NCBI RefSeq assembly: GCF_004766045.1
Contig: NZ_SPQQ01000022.1
Span: 1 to 41,992, forward strand
Origin: Desulfosporosinus fructosivorans
Lineage (GTDB): Bacteria > Bacillota > Desulfitobacteriia > Desulfitobacteriales > Desulfitobacteriaceae
Direction of reading: 5' to 3'
Length of the DNA: 41,992 nt
Below are positions 9,900 through 17,070 of the stretch, piece after piece (the stretch's first letter is position 1; every line of letters starts with the position of its first letter). The translations under genes and the position numbers were made by a program. Below the pieces are notes generated by a model. That model was given only the letters and a program-made list of their open reading frames with translations, did no database searches and was not told the DNA's origin.

Positions 9900-10189
9900 T
9901 TATAATTGTTTACCTTTAATTTGTACAATTGATGCAACATCATCAAGCTCATCTACATTTAAATCATAAGGCCCTTTTAAAAATTAATTAAAATAGATGT
10001 AAAATAATCTGTAAGAGCATCAATTGTGTCAGCATCAGTCACTGATACAACCTCGCCGGTATTTCCATTTCGCAATTCTATTGCTTTTATGTCGGCTAAA
10101 GAATTAGACCCAAAAAGGTTTTTTTTGCTACAAGCCGCCATGCTTCCTATCAAAAACAAAATTGTAAGTATAATGAACAGTTTCTTCAT
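9900..10189 (-). pseudogene. broken DUF5301-like lipoprotein gene
   Basis: The first 70 codons (9977-10189) encode a lipoprotein signal with the lipobox SMAAC (C20), followed by IELRNGNTGEVVSV. This segment resembles the start of DUF5301 lipoproteins, although that assignment is from memory. The frame stops early after YFTSILINF. Directly downstream, one base out of frame, 25 codons remain open (9900-9977) beginning KGPYDLNVDELDD and ending at TAA. This suggests a frameshift and probably an internal deletion. Function of the intact family is unknown. Confidence 0.6.
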
Positions 10190-10252
10190 TGTTAGTCACT
10201 CTCCTTATATTGTAAGACGTATTGAACACGCATTCTGTTCCACATAGAAATT

Positions 10253-10803
10253 TTGAAGCGGCACAACGAGCGGAAAAACCAGGGTTACAGCAATTCCGAC
10301 ATTGTGAAAAACCGTTCCCACCTCAACGTACATTTCAAAACCTGCGAGGGCAGTTATGTAGAAGCCTTTGACAAAATGATTAAGCCGGAACCATCAGCAC
10401 GCGCGGCCTGCAAGCGGACGCAGAGGTCATTGACGAGCTTGTTTTTGATGTGAATACCGCCTACTTTGACCGCAACGGCGGCTATGAATACACCAAAGAA
10501 TTTTTCGCGGAAGCCTACCGCTTGGCAGTTCAGGAAGCCGGCGGCGAACAGTACATTTTGTCGGCGGTCATGCACGCAGACGAGCGCAACCGCGCCCTTT
10601 CCGAACAGCTTGGGCGTGATGTGTTCCATTACCACTTGCACGTTGCCTGTGTGCCTGTGGTGGATAAAGAAACCAAATGGACGAAACGCTGTAAAGACCC
10701 GGTCTTAGTGGGTACTACAAAGGAAATCATCAAACAGGTTAGCCATTCTAAAAAATGGCCGAAACTGAAACAACTTGACGAGAACGGCGATGTATTCCTA
10801 TGA
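10253..10803 (+). pseudogene. remnant of a MobV/Pre-type plasmid mobilisation relaxase
   Basis: Two frames together give an N-terminal relaxase segment. The first frame (from TTG 10253) reads KRHNERKNQGYSNSDI and RSHLNVHFKTCEGSY, typical of MobV relaxases. A frameshift near 10387 moves the reading to GTISTRGLQADAEV, then ILSAVMHADERN and the metal-binding HYHLHVACVPVV. The sequence ends with a stop at 10803, far short of the usual 400-plus residues. Base composition is clearly more GC-rich than the neighbours, suggesting transfer from another clostridial mobile element. It is non-functional as read and marks the left part of the accessory island. Confidence 0.85.
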
Positions 10804-10838
10804 TTGTAAGTAAGTTATAACCGTGGACAGTATAACCA

Positions 10839-10870
10839 GTTTAACTGTTTAACTATATAATCGTTTAACT
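10839..10870. repeat. 8-bp periodic GTTTAACT repeat
   Basis: GTTTAACT occurs at 10839, 10847 and 10863. The intervening 8 bp (10855-10862, ATATAATC) keep the register, so this reads as four 8-bp units with one diverged. It lies just after the relaxase remnant. Confidence 0.6.
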
Positions 10871-10910
10871 GCGACACCGTGCAACTTTGTAACCGTCACA
10901 CAGTGTTCAT

Positions 10911-10935
10911 TCCGATAAATAAGGTTACGTAAAGC
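10911..10935 (+). repeat. 25-bp dispersed motif, copy 1
   Basis: Begins TCCGATAAATAAGG and ends TTACGTAAAGC. It matches 15818-15842 in 23 of 25 positions, same orientation. The inner TTACGTAA is a palindrome. It may be an element end or a protein-binding site; origin unknown. Confidence 0.6.
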
Positions 10936-11050
10936 ACCAGGACGTATCCGGTTATTAATAATGCCGTTTCCCCAGGCAGGATTTTACTATTGTGATAGAG
11001 AAATCCTTTTTAAATAATAAACCAATATTTCGGAACATACGGAGGAAAAA

Positions 11051-11451
11051 ATGGATAGTGGACAGTTAGTATTACTATCGTCAAGCATAGGTGTAGGGCT
11101 TCAGTTGTTAAGTACAACGTTTCAAACTTACACTACTTTTAGAAAAAACAATGTTGAAATTCTCTTAAAGAAACTCTTGGATAGTAACGCAAATTTAAGC
11201 GATATTGGCGGGAATGAAGAATTGCAAAGGTATTTTTCTTCAGCGCCATAGATAGAGATAGAATTCTTGACTTTCGTTCCAAAAGCTTGTTAGATACGGC
11301 TCTCACGCCTCTTATTTTAGTGGTGTACGTAGCAATAAATATTAAGAAAGAGGTTTTAGAAAATGAAAAGAATCGCGTACTTATTATCTATTGGACTTAT
11401 GTTTACGTTGCTAGGATGCGGAACCTCAGTAGCTTCAAAGGAGACATCTGA
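11051..11451 (+). pseudogene. unrecognised ORF, probably frameshifted
   Basis: An ATG at 11051 with a good GGAGG ribosome binding site opens a 66-codon frame (11051-11251) starting MDSGQLVLLSSS and containing one possible membrane segment. At the run of T residues near 11233 a shift of one base would continue the reading through YFFSAIDRDRILDF and a hydrophobic LTPLILVVYVAI segment to a stop at 11451, overlapping the next gene. No family is recognised. It may be a disrupted small membrane protein or simply a short ORF. Confidence 0.35.
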
Positions 11452-11791
11452 CCCTGCATCATCAATGAAGGTTAAAGCAAATGAAACCTTTGAGGAATCA
11501 ATAGATTCAAAGCTTATTAATATAACGAAGTCTAAAGATAGTAAAGTATCGTTATCTTCCAACCCCTATGACTGTATTAAAGGGGTAGATAGTAATGCAG
11601 ATTACAAATATATTGTTTCACAAAAAGAAAAATCTTTAAACTACATGCTCAATAAATTTGCTAATAGTAATAATGATGGATTAGAGGAATATATTATGGC
11701 AATTGCCTGTTCGGAGATACTAAAAGAAGATCCTACTTCTAAAAACTGGTCTACGGGTAGAGAATGGTATAATAATTACGTAAAACAATAA
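11363..11791 (+). CDS. small lipoprotein, paralogue of the secreted protein at 12585-13259
   Basis: 142 residues starting MKRIAYLLSIG with a lipoprotein signal ending LLGC (C19), so it should be anchored to the outer face of the membrane. The mature part is charged and helical. Its segment SSNPYDCIKG, then LEEYIMAIACSEIL and W-TGREW, lines up with SSNPYDYINN, LREYILSIAAEEI and EWSSAKGF in the minus-strand secreted protein at 12585-13259, so the two are paralogues. It lacks that protein's C-terminal half. A GAAAGAGG ribosome binding site precedes the ATG. Function is unknown. A strong hairpin follows at 11816-11849. Confidence 0.7.
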   Translation: MKRIAYLLSIGLMFTLLGCGTSVASKETSDPASSMKVKANETFEESIDSKLINITKSKDSKVSLSSNPYDCIKGVDSNADYKYIVSQKEKSLNYMLNKFANSNNDGLEEYIMAIACSEILKEDPTSKNWSTGREWYNNYVKQ

Positions 11792-11815
11792 AATTTTAGA
11801 GTTGAATTGTATAGT

Positions 11816-11849
11816 AGCACCAGCATCCTGAAGATTGAATGCTGGTGCT
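11816..11849 (+). terminator. hairpin after the lipoprotein gene
   Basis: AGCACCAGCAT and ATGCTGGTGCT form a perfect 11-bp stem 25 bp after the stop codon at 11791. The following T tract is poor. Confidence 0.6.
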
Positions 11850-12492
11850 TCGTAACATTTAGAGATTTATGGGGTGAGTAAATAGAGAAAAAGCCATTGA
11901 TCAACGTCAATAGCTAAAAGGAAAGCAATAATTCAGTGTAGATTATTGAACCTCATGAATCTCAGGTTGTACTGAACCGCCTGCTGATCGCACTAGATCT
12001 ATATGGGGATTCAATCTTTTCTATTCGAGTATAAACTTTCTGGGTAAGGACTGTTACAAAGGATATTTTCACCTACACAATAAAAATACCAAGTAAATCC
12101 TTAAAATGGATAGACTTTCCCCTCCCCAAGATAGGTAGTTTTCCGAAACTATTAAGTTATACAGCGATCATGGACTTAAAGCCGTAGTCGAAGAATGAGG
12201 AACCAGAAACGTAATAAGATGAGCACTTCCACAGAAACAGCAGGTTTTAGCGTCTTTCTGGACTCTAAAAGTTAGAGTTAAGGATTTCTTTCCGGTATGT
12301 CTCATGCATTTAAAAAGCTTTGACTTAATATTTGGGCTGCAAAGCAGACCATAATGTCTATTCTTAACAAAGCGATTCGGCAGAACATGAAGAAAAAACC
12401 GTCTAGGAAAAGTTTCCTAAAATAATCCGGGTCCGATACCCATCCTATTCGGATCATTGGGGGGCTTTTTCTCTGACCTCCTTGACGAAGAA
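11850..12492. other. gene-poor stretch with decayed coding traces
   Basis: No complete gene is visible. A 30-codon open segment at 11942-12034 (+), reading IIEPHESQVVLNRLL and then ALDLYGDSIFSIRV, looks like a relic of a protein but has no start and no recognised family. Around 12427-12462 there is an imperfect TCCGA/TCGGA hairpin followed by CTTTTT, possibly an old terminator. Confidence 0.4.
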
Positions 12493-12516
12493 ACGCCCCG
12501 GTATATACCGGGGCGT
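12493..12516 (-). terminator. terminator of the 13766-12585 secreted-protein operon
   Basis: ACGCCCCGGTATATACCGGGGCGT is a near-perfect palindromic hairpin, followed on the minus strand by TTTCTT. Confidence 0.75.
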
Positions 12517-12584
12517 GAATTATTTACAGTAAAAGCGTCTTAGCTATATAACTTGAGCGTGATTTTTTCATCATTTGGTTATAG

Positions 12585-13259
12585 TTAACTTTCCGTACCT
12601 ACAAGCTCACGCAGATTATTAAATTGGGATTTATTTTTCTTCACCCAATCTAATTTATCTGGAATTGCTTGACTCATGTTAAAATTAGGATTTCCTCGAA
12701 GTAACTGATCTATAGATGGGAATAATTCAGCGTTTCCTTGTTCTATTTTGTCCATAATAAACGGTATTGCTGGAGTCCCCAGCAATACTAGTTCTTGGAC
12801 CTTCTTATCGTTGGACTCATTTGACACTACAATATTATTTACATTGGTAGGAATTTGTTTTAAATGCGTTTTCCATACCTTTGTAAAACCTTTAGCCGAG
12901 GACCATTCACTCTTATCCTTCTTTAGGTCTACTTTTGCAATTTCTTCAGCAGCAATTGATAAAATGTATTCCCTTAAGCCCTCTTCCTTACTTTGATCTA
13001 TTCGGTCAACAATAATAGGTAGAGCCTCTGAACCCAAATTAACAATACTCTTATAGTTTGCATTATTGATATAGTCATATGGATTTGAACTTAATTTTTG
13101 AGAATCTTGGGTTGCTAATTTACTGACATCATCCATAATACTTAACATATTTTGATCAATTTTAGAAGCAACTGATGCATTTACTTGTGAAAGTGTGGAT
13201 GTCAGCATAGTTACAACGATTAAACACACAACAGATAACAGTATGATAAACTTCTTCAA
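12585..13259 (-). CDS. secreted HEAT-like helical protein of unknown function
   Basis: 224 residues with a signal peptide (MKKFIILLSVVCLIVV, cleavage near SQVNA). The mature protein is helical and contains two related segments, LGSEALPIIVDRIDQ (about 76-90) and LGTPAIPFIMDKIEQ (about 160-174), which suggests HEAT-like repeats. It shares its first half with the plus-strand lipoprotein at 11363. It starts 18 bp after the stop of the upstream gene at 13278 and should be co-transcribed with it. A GGGGAGG ribosome binding site precedes the ATG. The function is not recognised; the pairing with a papain-like secreted protein may mean the two act together. Confidence 0.75.
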   Translation of the reverse strand: MKKFIILLSVVCLIVVTMLTSTLSQVNASVASKIDQNMLSIMDDVSKLATQDSQKLSSNPYDYINNANYKSIVNLGSEALPIIVDRIDQSKEEGLREYILSIAAEEIAKVDLKKDKSEWSSAKGFTKVWKTHLKQIPTNVNNIVVSNESNDKKVQELVLLGTPAIPFIMDKIEQGNAELFPSIDQLLRGNPNFNMSQAIPDKLDWVKKNKSQFNNLRELVGTES

Positions 13260-13277
13260 AGTTATTCCTCCCCTTTA

Positions 13278-13766
13278 TTAATAATATGTTGTAACTGCCG
13301 GACCATAACCACCTCCAGGATTATAAGGATTCAAACTATAACTTTTCATACGTTCAAGCTCACCCCATTTTGCAGTCGTAATCCCAGAACCAGTCACTTT
13401 ACTAAAATGGACAACTGCGGAAGAAGAACCATAAGAAATAATCAAGGGGTTGTTAATTGGGGTACCATACCCTACATTTCTATAGCCTCCTACCAAATCC
13501 ATATAATAATTCACCTGAGAAGATGTTGGATTGGAAGCTCCCCATGCCCACATCCAACGATCAGTATATCCTAATGCATAGGCAAGGCAATTATATGTGC
13601 TTGTGGCTGGTGCGTTGTATTCCCAAGTCCAAGCTACTGCATCATAAAAACTATTTGGTTTAACAAGGGCTGATGCTGGAGTCGCTACAGTAGCAACTGT
13701 CATTAAACTTAAGATAACAATTGCTAAATTTTTTTTAACATTCATTTTAGACGTTAGTATGCTCAT
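13278..13766 (-). CDS. secreted protein with a Cys/His papain-like arrangement
   Basis: 162 residues with an N-terminal signal peptide (about 1-33, cleavage after PASA). The mature part has STYNCLAYALG with C60, a WMWAWGASNP segment, then VVHFSKVTG with H120. The Cys-then-His order and spacing recall NlpC/P60 or papain-like amidase folds, in which the Cys attacks an amide and the His activates it; this is inference from layout only. The protein ends in a Gly/Tyr-rich tail closing with YY. GGGGG 8 bp upstream supports the ATG at 13766. First gene of a two-gene operon with 12585-13259. A 17-bp motif at 13876-13892 upstream is shared with the other secreted-protein operon. Confidence 0.7.
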   Translation of the reverse strand: MSILTSKMNVKKNLAIVILSLMTVATVATPASALVKPNSFYDAVAWTWEYNAPATSTYNCLAYALGYTDRWMWAWGASNPTSSQVNYYMDLVGGYRNVGYGTPINNPLIISYGSSSAVVHFSKVTGSGITTAKWGELERMKSYSLNPYNPGGGYGPAVTTYY

Positions 13767-13875
13767 ACGTTAATCCCCCTTTTTTAAATATTTAACTACG
13801 AATGCAATGTGTATTAAATCAGAAGTTCATCTCCTAGGTCTTTTTCCAACCAGATACCCACCATCTTATGGTGAT

Positions 13876-13892
13876 ATTAACGGTTTTGCGAC
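13876..13892 (-). promoter_or_regulatory. shared upstream motif, copy A
   Basis: Plus-strand ATTAACGGTTTTGCGAC, 110 bp before the start codon at 13766. It matches 17022-17038 in 15 of 17 positions, at a comparable place upstream of the other secreted-protein operon. Candidate binding site for a common regulator. Confidence 0.45.
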
Positions 13893-13970
13893 TATTTTTG
13901 ACAAAGTGTCTTTCTTTGGTCCTATAATGAGCATTACGTAAAGAGCGAAACTACCTTTTCCCCATATTCG

Positions 13971-14523
13971 GTCAAATAGGCCTCTGAGCGAGGTTTGGAT
14001 GTTTTTAATTTTAGTCCCCAAAAAGTGTGTTTTTGATTTGACCCTCGAAGTTCGTTCTTCTTGCGTTTAGGTCGTTCTACTATATCGTCTATTCCAAGTT
14101 TTCTTTGTCTGTCCCTAACCGAAACACATCCTACATCCTTAACGATGTTAATACCTAGTTACTACTTTCGGTGCAGTTGTCCAATTTGTAGTTCTTTAGC
14201 AATCTCGCACTGCGTCATACCACTTGAACGAAGTTCTTCAACAGCCTTGATTTTATCTTGCAGAGGTCTCGCCAACATTTTAACGGAAATATATTTTCAG
14301 AATTTTCCCTACTGAATACTTCCTTGCAGTGCTTAGCAAGCTTCACCTCCAGAGGTTTAACCGTATTACACTTTCGGTACTCTTCAGGCAGCTACATGGT
14401 CTTCGTTTCATCTAAGGTAGCTGTAAGAACAGATTATCGCAAATTTTTAACTTTGTCCTCCGTAATTCTGCTAATATACCCTGCGTAATTCACGACAAAC
14501 TATCATATACTTCGACACTTTAA
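13971..14523 (-). repeat. decayed ~560-bp repeat, copy 1 (relic of an HTH-protein gene)
   Basis: Almost the same sequence recurs at 17071-17645 in the same orientation. Reading the minus strand gives protein-like segments interrupted by stops and a shift: LPEEYRKCNTVKPLEVKLAK, then LQDKIKAVEELRSSGMTQCE with IAKELQIGQ (a helix-turn-helix-like stretch), two stops, then GINIVKDVG and KLGIDDIVERPKRKKNELRG. It is therefore a dead gene, probably of a mobile-element DNA-binding protein. No terminal repeats are obvious. It lies just upstream of the 13766-12585 operon. Confidence 0.75.
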
Positions 14524-14643
14524 GTCACCTAGATTGTGAATGATAATGTAAAATTGTACCACTTCAGCACCTTTTGACAGTGAATTAGTTTACCACCTGT
14601 CATAAAAACCTGTAGAATAATATCAAATATTCTATGGGGAGGA

Positions 14644-15033
14644 ATGAAAGGTGTGATCATTGAAGTGGACATGTATTCAGCAATTCGCACCCGCTTTATT
14701 GATGGAGAATCCATACGATCTATAGCAAAAAGCTTGAATATTTCAAGACCAACCGTTACAAAGTATTGTGAAGGATCCACTCATCCAGACGTTCGAAAAG
14801 TTTATCAGCGACAACCCGATGTAATCACTGATGCCATCAAATCGTTCATTCTGAGCTGCTTTAAAGAAGATGAACAAGAAAATCTAAAAAAGAAAAAGCA
14901 CACAGCTAAGAGAATTTATGATCGGCTAATCTCTGAAAGAGATTTCAACGGTTCTTATTCCACGGTACGTACAGCCGTTAGAAAGCTTAAAGCCGAAAGA
15001 ACTGTTCCACCACAGAGCAGTATTCCTCTTTGA
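14644..15033 (+). pseudogene. istA: IstA transposase, N-terminal fragment (IS21)
   Basis: 129 residues carrying the helix-turn-helix of IS21 IstA: IRSIAKSLNISRPTVTKY at about 25-42, followed by the KKHTAKRIYDRLISE segment. Intact IstA proteins are about 400-500 residues with an RNase H-like DDE catalytic core; that whole core is missing here. The frame runs directly into IstB-coding sequence in another frame around 15020-15035, so one deletion removed the rest of istA and the start of istB. It may still bind IS ends but cannot catalyse transposition. Confidence 0.85.
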
Positions 15034-15049
15034 AGAATTTCTACTGGCG

Positions 15050-15673
15050 TTGATGAAGATGGAACTTGACTCTCGCATGGAAAGCAGCCAGAAACGCAAA
15101 ATTAAGTCCTCGAACTTTCCATACATAAAGACTATGGACGAACTTGATTGTAGCCGATTTGAGCACCTTTCAGAGGCCTTTATTTACGAACTGGCTAGTT
15201 GTGACTTTGTAAGCAAACGCCAAAACGTTGTGATGATTGGAAACCCTGGCACAGGTAAGACTCATCTCAGTATTGCTCTGGGTGTAAAAGCTTGTATGCA
15301 AGGTATGAACGTGAAATTCTACACAGCAGCTAACCTTTCCAATGAATTAATTGAAGCCCAGGAATACAAGGAACTCATGAAGATAGAGAAACAGCTTTCC
15401 AAAATTGATTTATTAGTGATCGATGAGCTGAGCTATCTCACCTTTAATCGTCATCAATCAGAATTACTCTTCAAGGTCATAGCAGATAGAGCTGAACGAC
15501 GAAGCGTTATTGTATCTACAAACCTCAAGTTCTCAGATTGGGTTACCATGTTTGAAAACACGACCATGGTAACAGCCTTGATTGACCGTTTGACGTTCAA
15601 ATCCCATGTATTAAACATGAACTCTGACCATCCTTACAGAGCCGAACAATCAAATCAAGGAAGCAACAATTAA
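15050..15673 (+). pseudogene. istB: IstB helper ATPase, 5'-truncated (IS21)
   Basis: AAA+ ATPase that assists IstA in IS21 transposition. Walker A GNPGTGKT lies at residues 64-71 and Walker B LLVIDEL at 121-127 of the 207-residue reading. The C-terminal arginine-finger region (VTALIDRLTFKSHV) is intact. The open frame extends upstream to about 15023 with FLFEEFLLALMKMELDSRM, which corresponds to residues about 30-50 of normal IstB, so the first ~30 codons are lost at the istA junction. The TTG/ATG starts at 15050 and 15053 have no good ribosome binding site. Confidence 0.85.
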
Positions 15674-15817
15674 CTGCTTGGGATTCTACACCGGCAGAAC
15701 AGCCACTCTGGGGTAGACTTGACATGGGACCCTACGTCGGATGCTTAGATGGGTCGAGGGCTGTGGCTCCTGTGAAGTATTCCTCTTGGGAAAGCAAATC
15801 GTATTTTTAAAGTTGCG

Positions 15818-15842
15818 TCCGATAACTAGGGTTACGTAAAGC
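15818..15842 (+). repeat. 25-bp dispersed motif, copy 2
   Basis: Begins TCCGATAACTAGGG and ends TTACGTAAAGC, 23/25 identical to 10911-10935. The two copies bracket 4.9 kb of the island in direct orientation. Its last bases run into the hairpin at 15841. Confidence 0.6.
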
Positions 15843-15880
15843 GACAACCCCTTGTTTAATTAAAGCCAGGGGGTTGTCGC
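15841..15880. terminator. strong hairpin GCGACAACCCC / GGGGTTGTCGC
   Basis: An 11-bp perfect stem with an 18-base loop. The flanking T tracts are weak on both strands, so it may be a terminator for 16043 (minus) or the remnant of a mobile element end. Confidence 0.5.
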
Positions 15881-16042
15881 TTAATATTACTCTGGCATTC
15901 ACAGGGTCAGTTAATTATTTCTACCCCTCATTTTCCTAAGGCAGACCGGCTTTGCAGTTGGAATTTTTTTAACATAAGTCTAGAGAGGCCACTTAACATG
16001 GATTCTATCGGTTTTGTTAGTGATACCTCTTCCAAATTCAAC

Positions 16043-16507
16043 TTAGTGATAAAATACATTCAGAGTTCCTTTTGTTATTTCAGACTTTTCTGGCTTATCA
16101 ATTTTGAATTTTCCTATAACAGTTTTTCCATCAACATTATATAGTGGGATGTTTTCTGGAGGGCTATTTTCCATTTTTTCCATGTACGCTACAGCTTCTT
16201 CAGGGTTATTTGGTTGATCTTTGTTTAAGTCTTTTAATTTTATATACCCATCAGTCCCATCTACACCTTTCGCCAGAATTAAATCTGGTTCCTGCCCGGC
16301 AACAGTAACTTCACTATTTGAACCGTATGTCTCTCCGTTTTTGTTGACCGGAAATTTTGGTGTTGGCTTAATATCTTGGATGGACTGGTTAGGAGTAGTA
16401 TTGGCTGTTGCGGGAATGGCCCCATAACTAAATGACCCTGCTACAAAGCCAGCAATAAGAGCTAATGGGATTATTAATTTTACTCCGTGTAACTTTATAA
16501 ATCTCAT
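16043..16507 (-). CDS. secreted protein of unknown function (second gene of operon B)
   Basis: 154 residues from the ATG at 16507, chosen because GGGAGGT lies 6-8 bp upstream; a longer frame to 16615 overlaps the preceding gene and has no ribosome binding site. MRFIKLHGVKLIIPLALIAG is a signal peptide or membrane anchor with cleavage near PATA. The mature protein is charged and Pro/Lys/Asp rich, containing YIKLKDLNKDQPNNPEEA and ending GTLNVFYH. No family is recognised. It starts 13 bp after the stop of 16521-16955, so both form one operon, a layout like that of the 13766-12585 operon. Confidence 0.7.
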   Translation of the reverse strand: MRFIKLHGVKLIIPLALIAGFVAGSFSYGAIPATANTTPNQSIQDIKPTPKFPVNKNGETYGSNSEVTVAGQEPDLILAKGVDGTDGYIKLKDLNKDQPNNPEEAVAYMEKMENSPPENIPLYNVDGKTVIGKFKIDKPEKSEITKGTLNVFYH

Positions 16508-16520
16508 CTTTTTACCTCCC

Positions 16521-16955
16521 TTAATAATACAAATACGGGGTATAATTTGATGGTTTCTCAGTATAATTGCTGCCATTATACATCTTGCAAGAACCTTTAC
16601 TTCGATAATAATCATGTGAACCAGTGTACCAACTTGTAAAAGATCCTATTGATTGAATACTACTAGTGTTGTATGACCAAGGAGAGTACGTTACACATGC
16701 GCCAGCTGAATTATACACATAAATACTAATCCCCATATAACCAGTTGGTACAGTCCCGCCTGAACGTGTTATAACAGAATATCCCCTAGCACCGGAATCA
16801 TTGAAAATTAATCCATTAGCACCGTAACTATATCCACCAACAGTTCCTAAATTAGTGGTATCACTTGCCACACTTTCAGCCATGGCCATGGCTGAAAGTG
16901 AAAGAAAGATCCCCATAACAAAAGCTAAAAAAATAATTCTAGAATTTTTAAACAT
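16521..16955 (-). CDS. small secreted Tyr/Ser/Gly-rich protein (first gene of operon B)
   Basis: 144 residues from the ATG at 16955, supported by AAGGGGA; the longer frame to 17012 lacks one. The signal peptide ends SAMAMA, giving a mature protein of about 118 residues, rich in Tyr, Ser, Gly and Thr, with two cysteines (in AGACVTYS and KGSCKMYNG) that could form a disulphide. The pattern suggests a small beta-rich extracellular protein; it ends in YLYY. No family is recognised, though the composition recalls small secreted bacteriocin-like or surface proteins. The 17-bp motif at 17022-17038 lies 67 bp upstream. Confidence 0.7.
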   Translation of the reverse strand: MFKNSRIIFLAFVMGIFLSLSAMAMAESVASDTTNLGTVGGYSYGANGLIFNDSGARGYSVITRSGGTVPTGYMGISIYVYNSAGACVTYSPWSYNTSSIQSIGSFTSWYTGSHDYYRSKGSCKMYNGSNYTEKPSNYTPYLYY

Positions 16956-17021
16956 TTGTGTTCCCCTTTCTATAATAGAGTATCGCCAGCCCAAAAATAC
17001 CACTCTGATCAATTTATTACC

Positions 17022-17038
17022 ATTAATGGTTTTACGAC
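17022..17038 (-). promoter_or_regulatory. shared upstream motif, copy B
   Basis: Plus-strand ATTAATGGTTTTACGAC, 15/17 identical to 13876-13892 upstream of the other secreted-protein operon. Confidence 0.45.
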
Positions 17039-17070
17039 AAATTTTCCATTTTCCATTTTAATTTGGGTCC

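Larger units (their letters stand above)
14547..15730 (+). mobile_element. IS21-family element, internally deleted
   Basis: The left end starts TGTAAAATTGTACCAC with a second TTACCACC-type repeat near 14590, as in Firmicute IS21 elements. It holds the N-terminal part of an IstA transposase and most of an IstB helper ATPase, joined by a deletion. The right end is not clear: a degenerate GGGTAGACTTGACAT stretch lies near 15710, so the boundary given is approximate. Confidence 0.8.
15674..16042. other. gene-free stretch after the IS21 remnant
   Basis: Holds the degenerate IS right end, the second 25-bp dispersed motif (15818-15842) and a strong hairpin (15841-15880). No protein-coding sequence was recognised in either strand. 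Confidence 0.5.

Noticed and set aside
10839..10870. CRISPR-like array
   Set aside because: Only three 8-bp units at 8-bp steps, no spacers and no cas genes.
14061..14315. Plus-strand ORF with a near copy at 17161-17448, as if a conserved small gene pair
   Set aside because: Both lie inside the decayed repeat; the opposite strand carries the more convincing protein-like reading (HTH-like), so the plus-strand frames are shadows kept similar only because the repeat is duplicated.
16043..16615. Long 190-residue start for the second gene of operon B
   Set aside because: The extra 36 codons overlap the preceding gene and lack a ribosome binding site, while ATG 16507 has GGGAGGT and opens a signal peptide.
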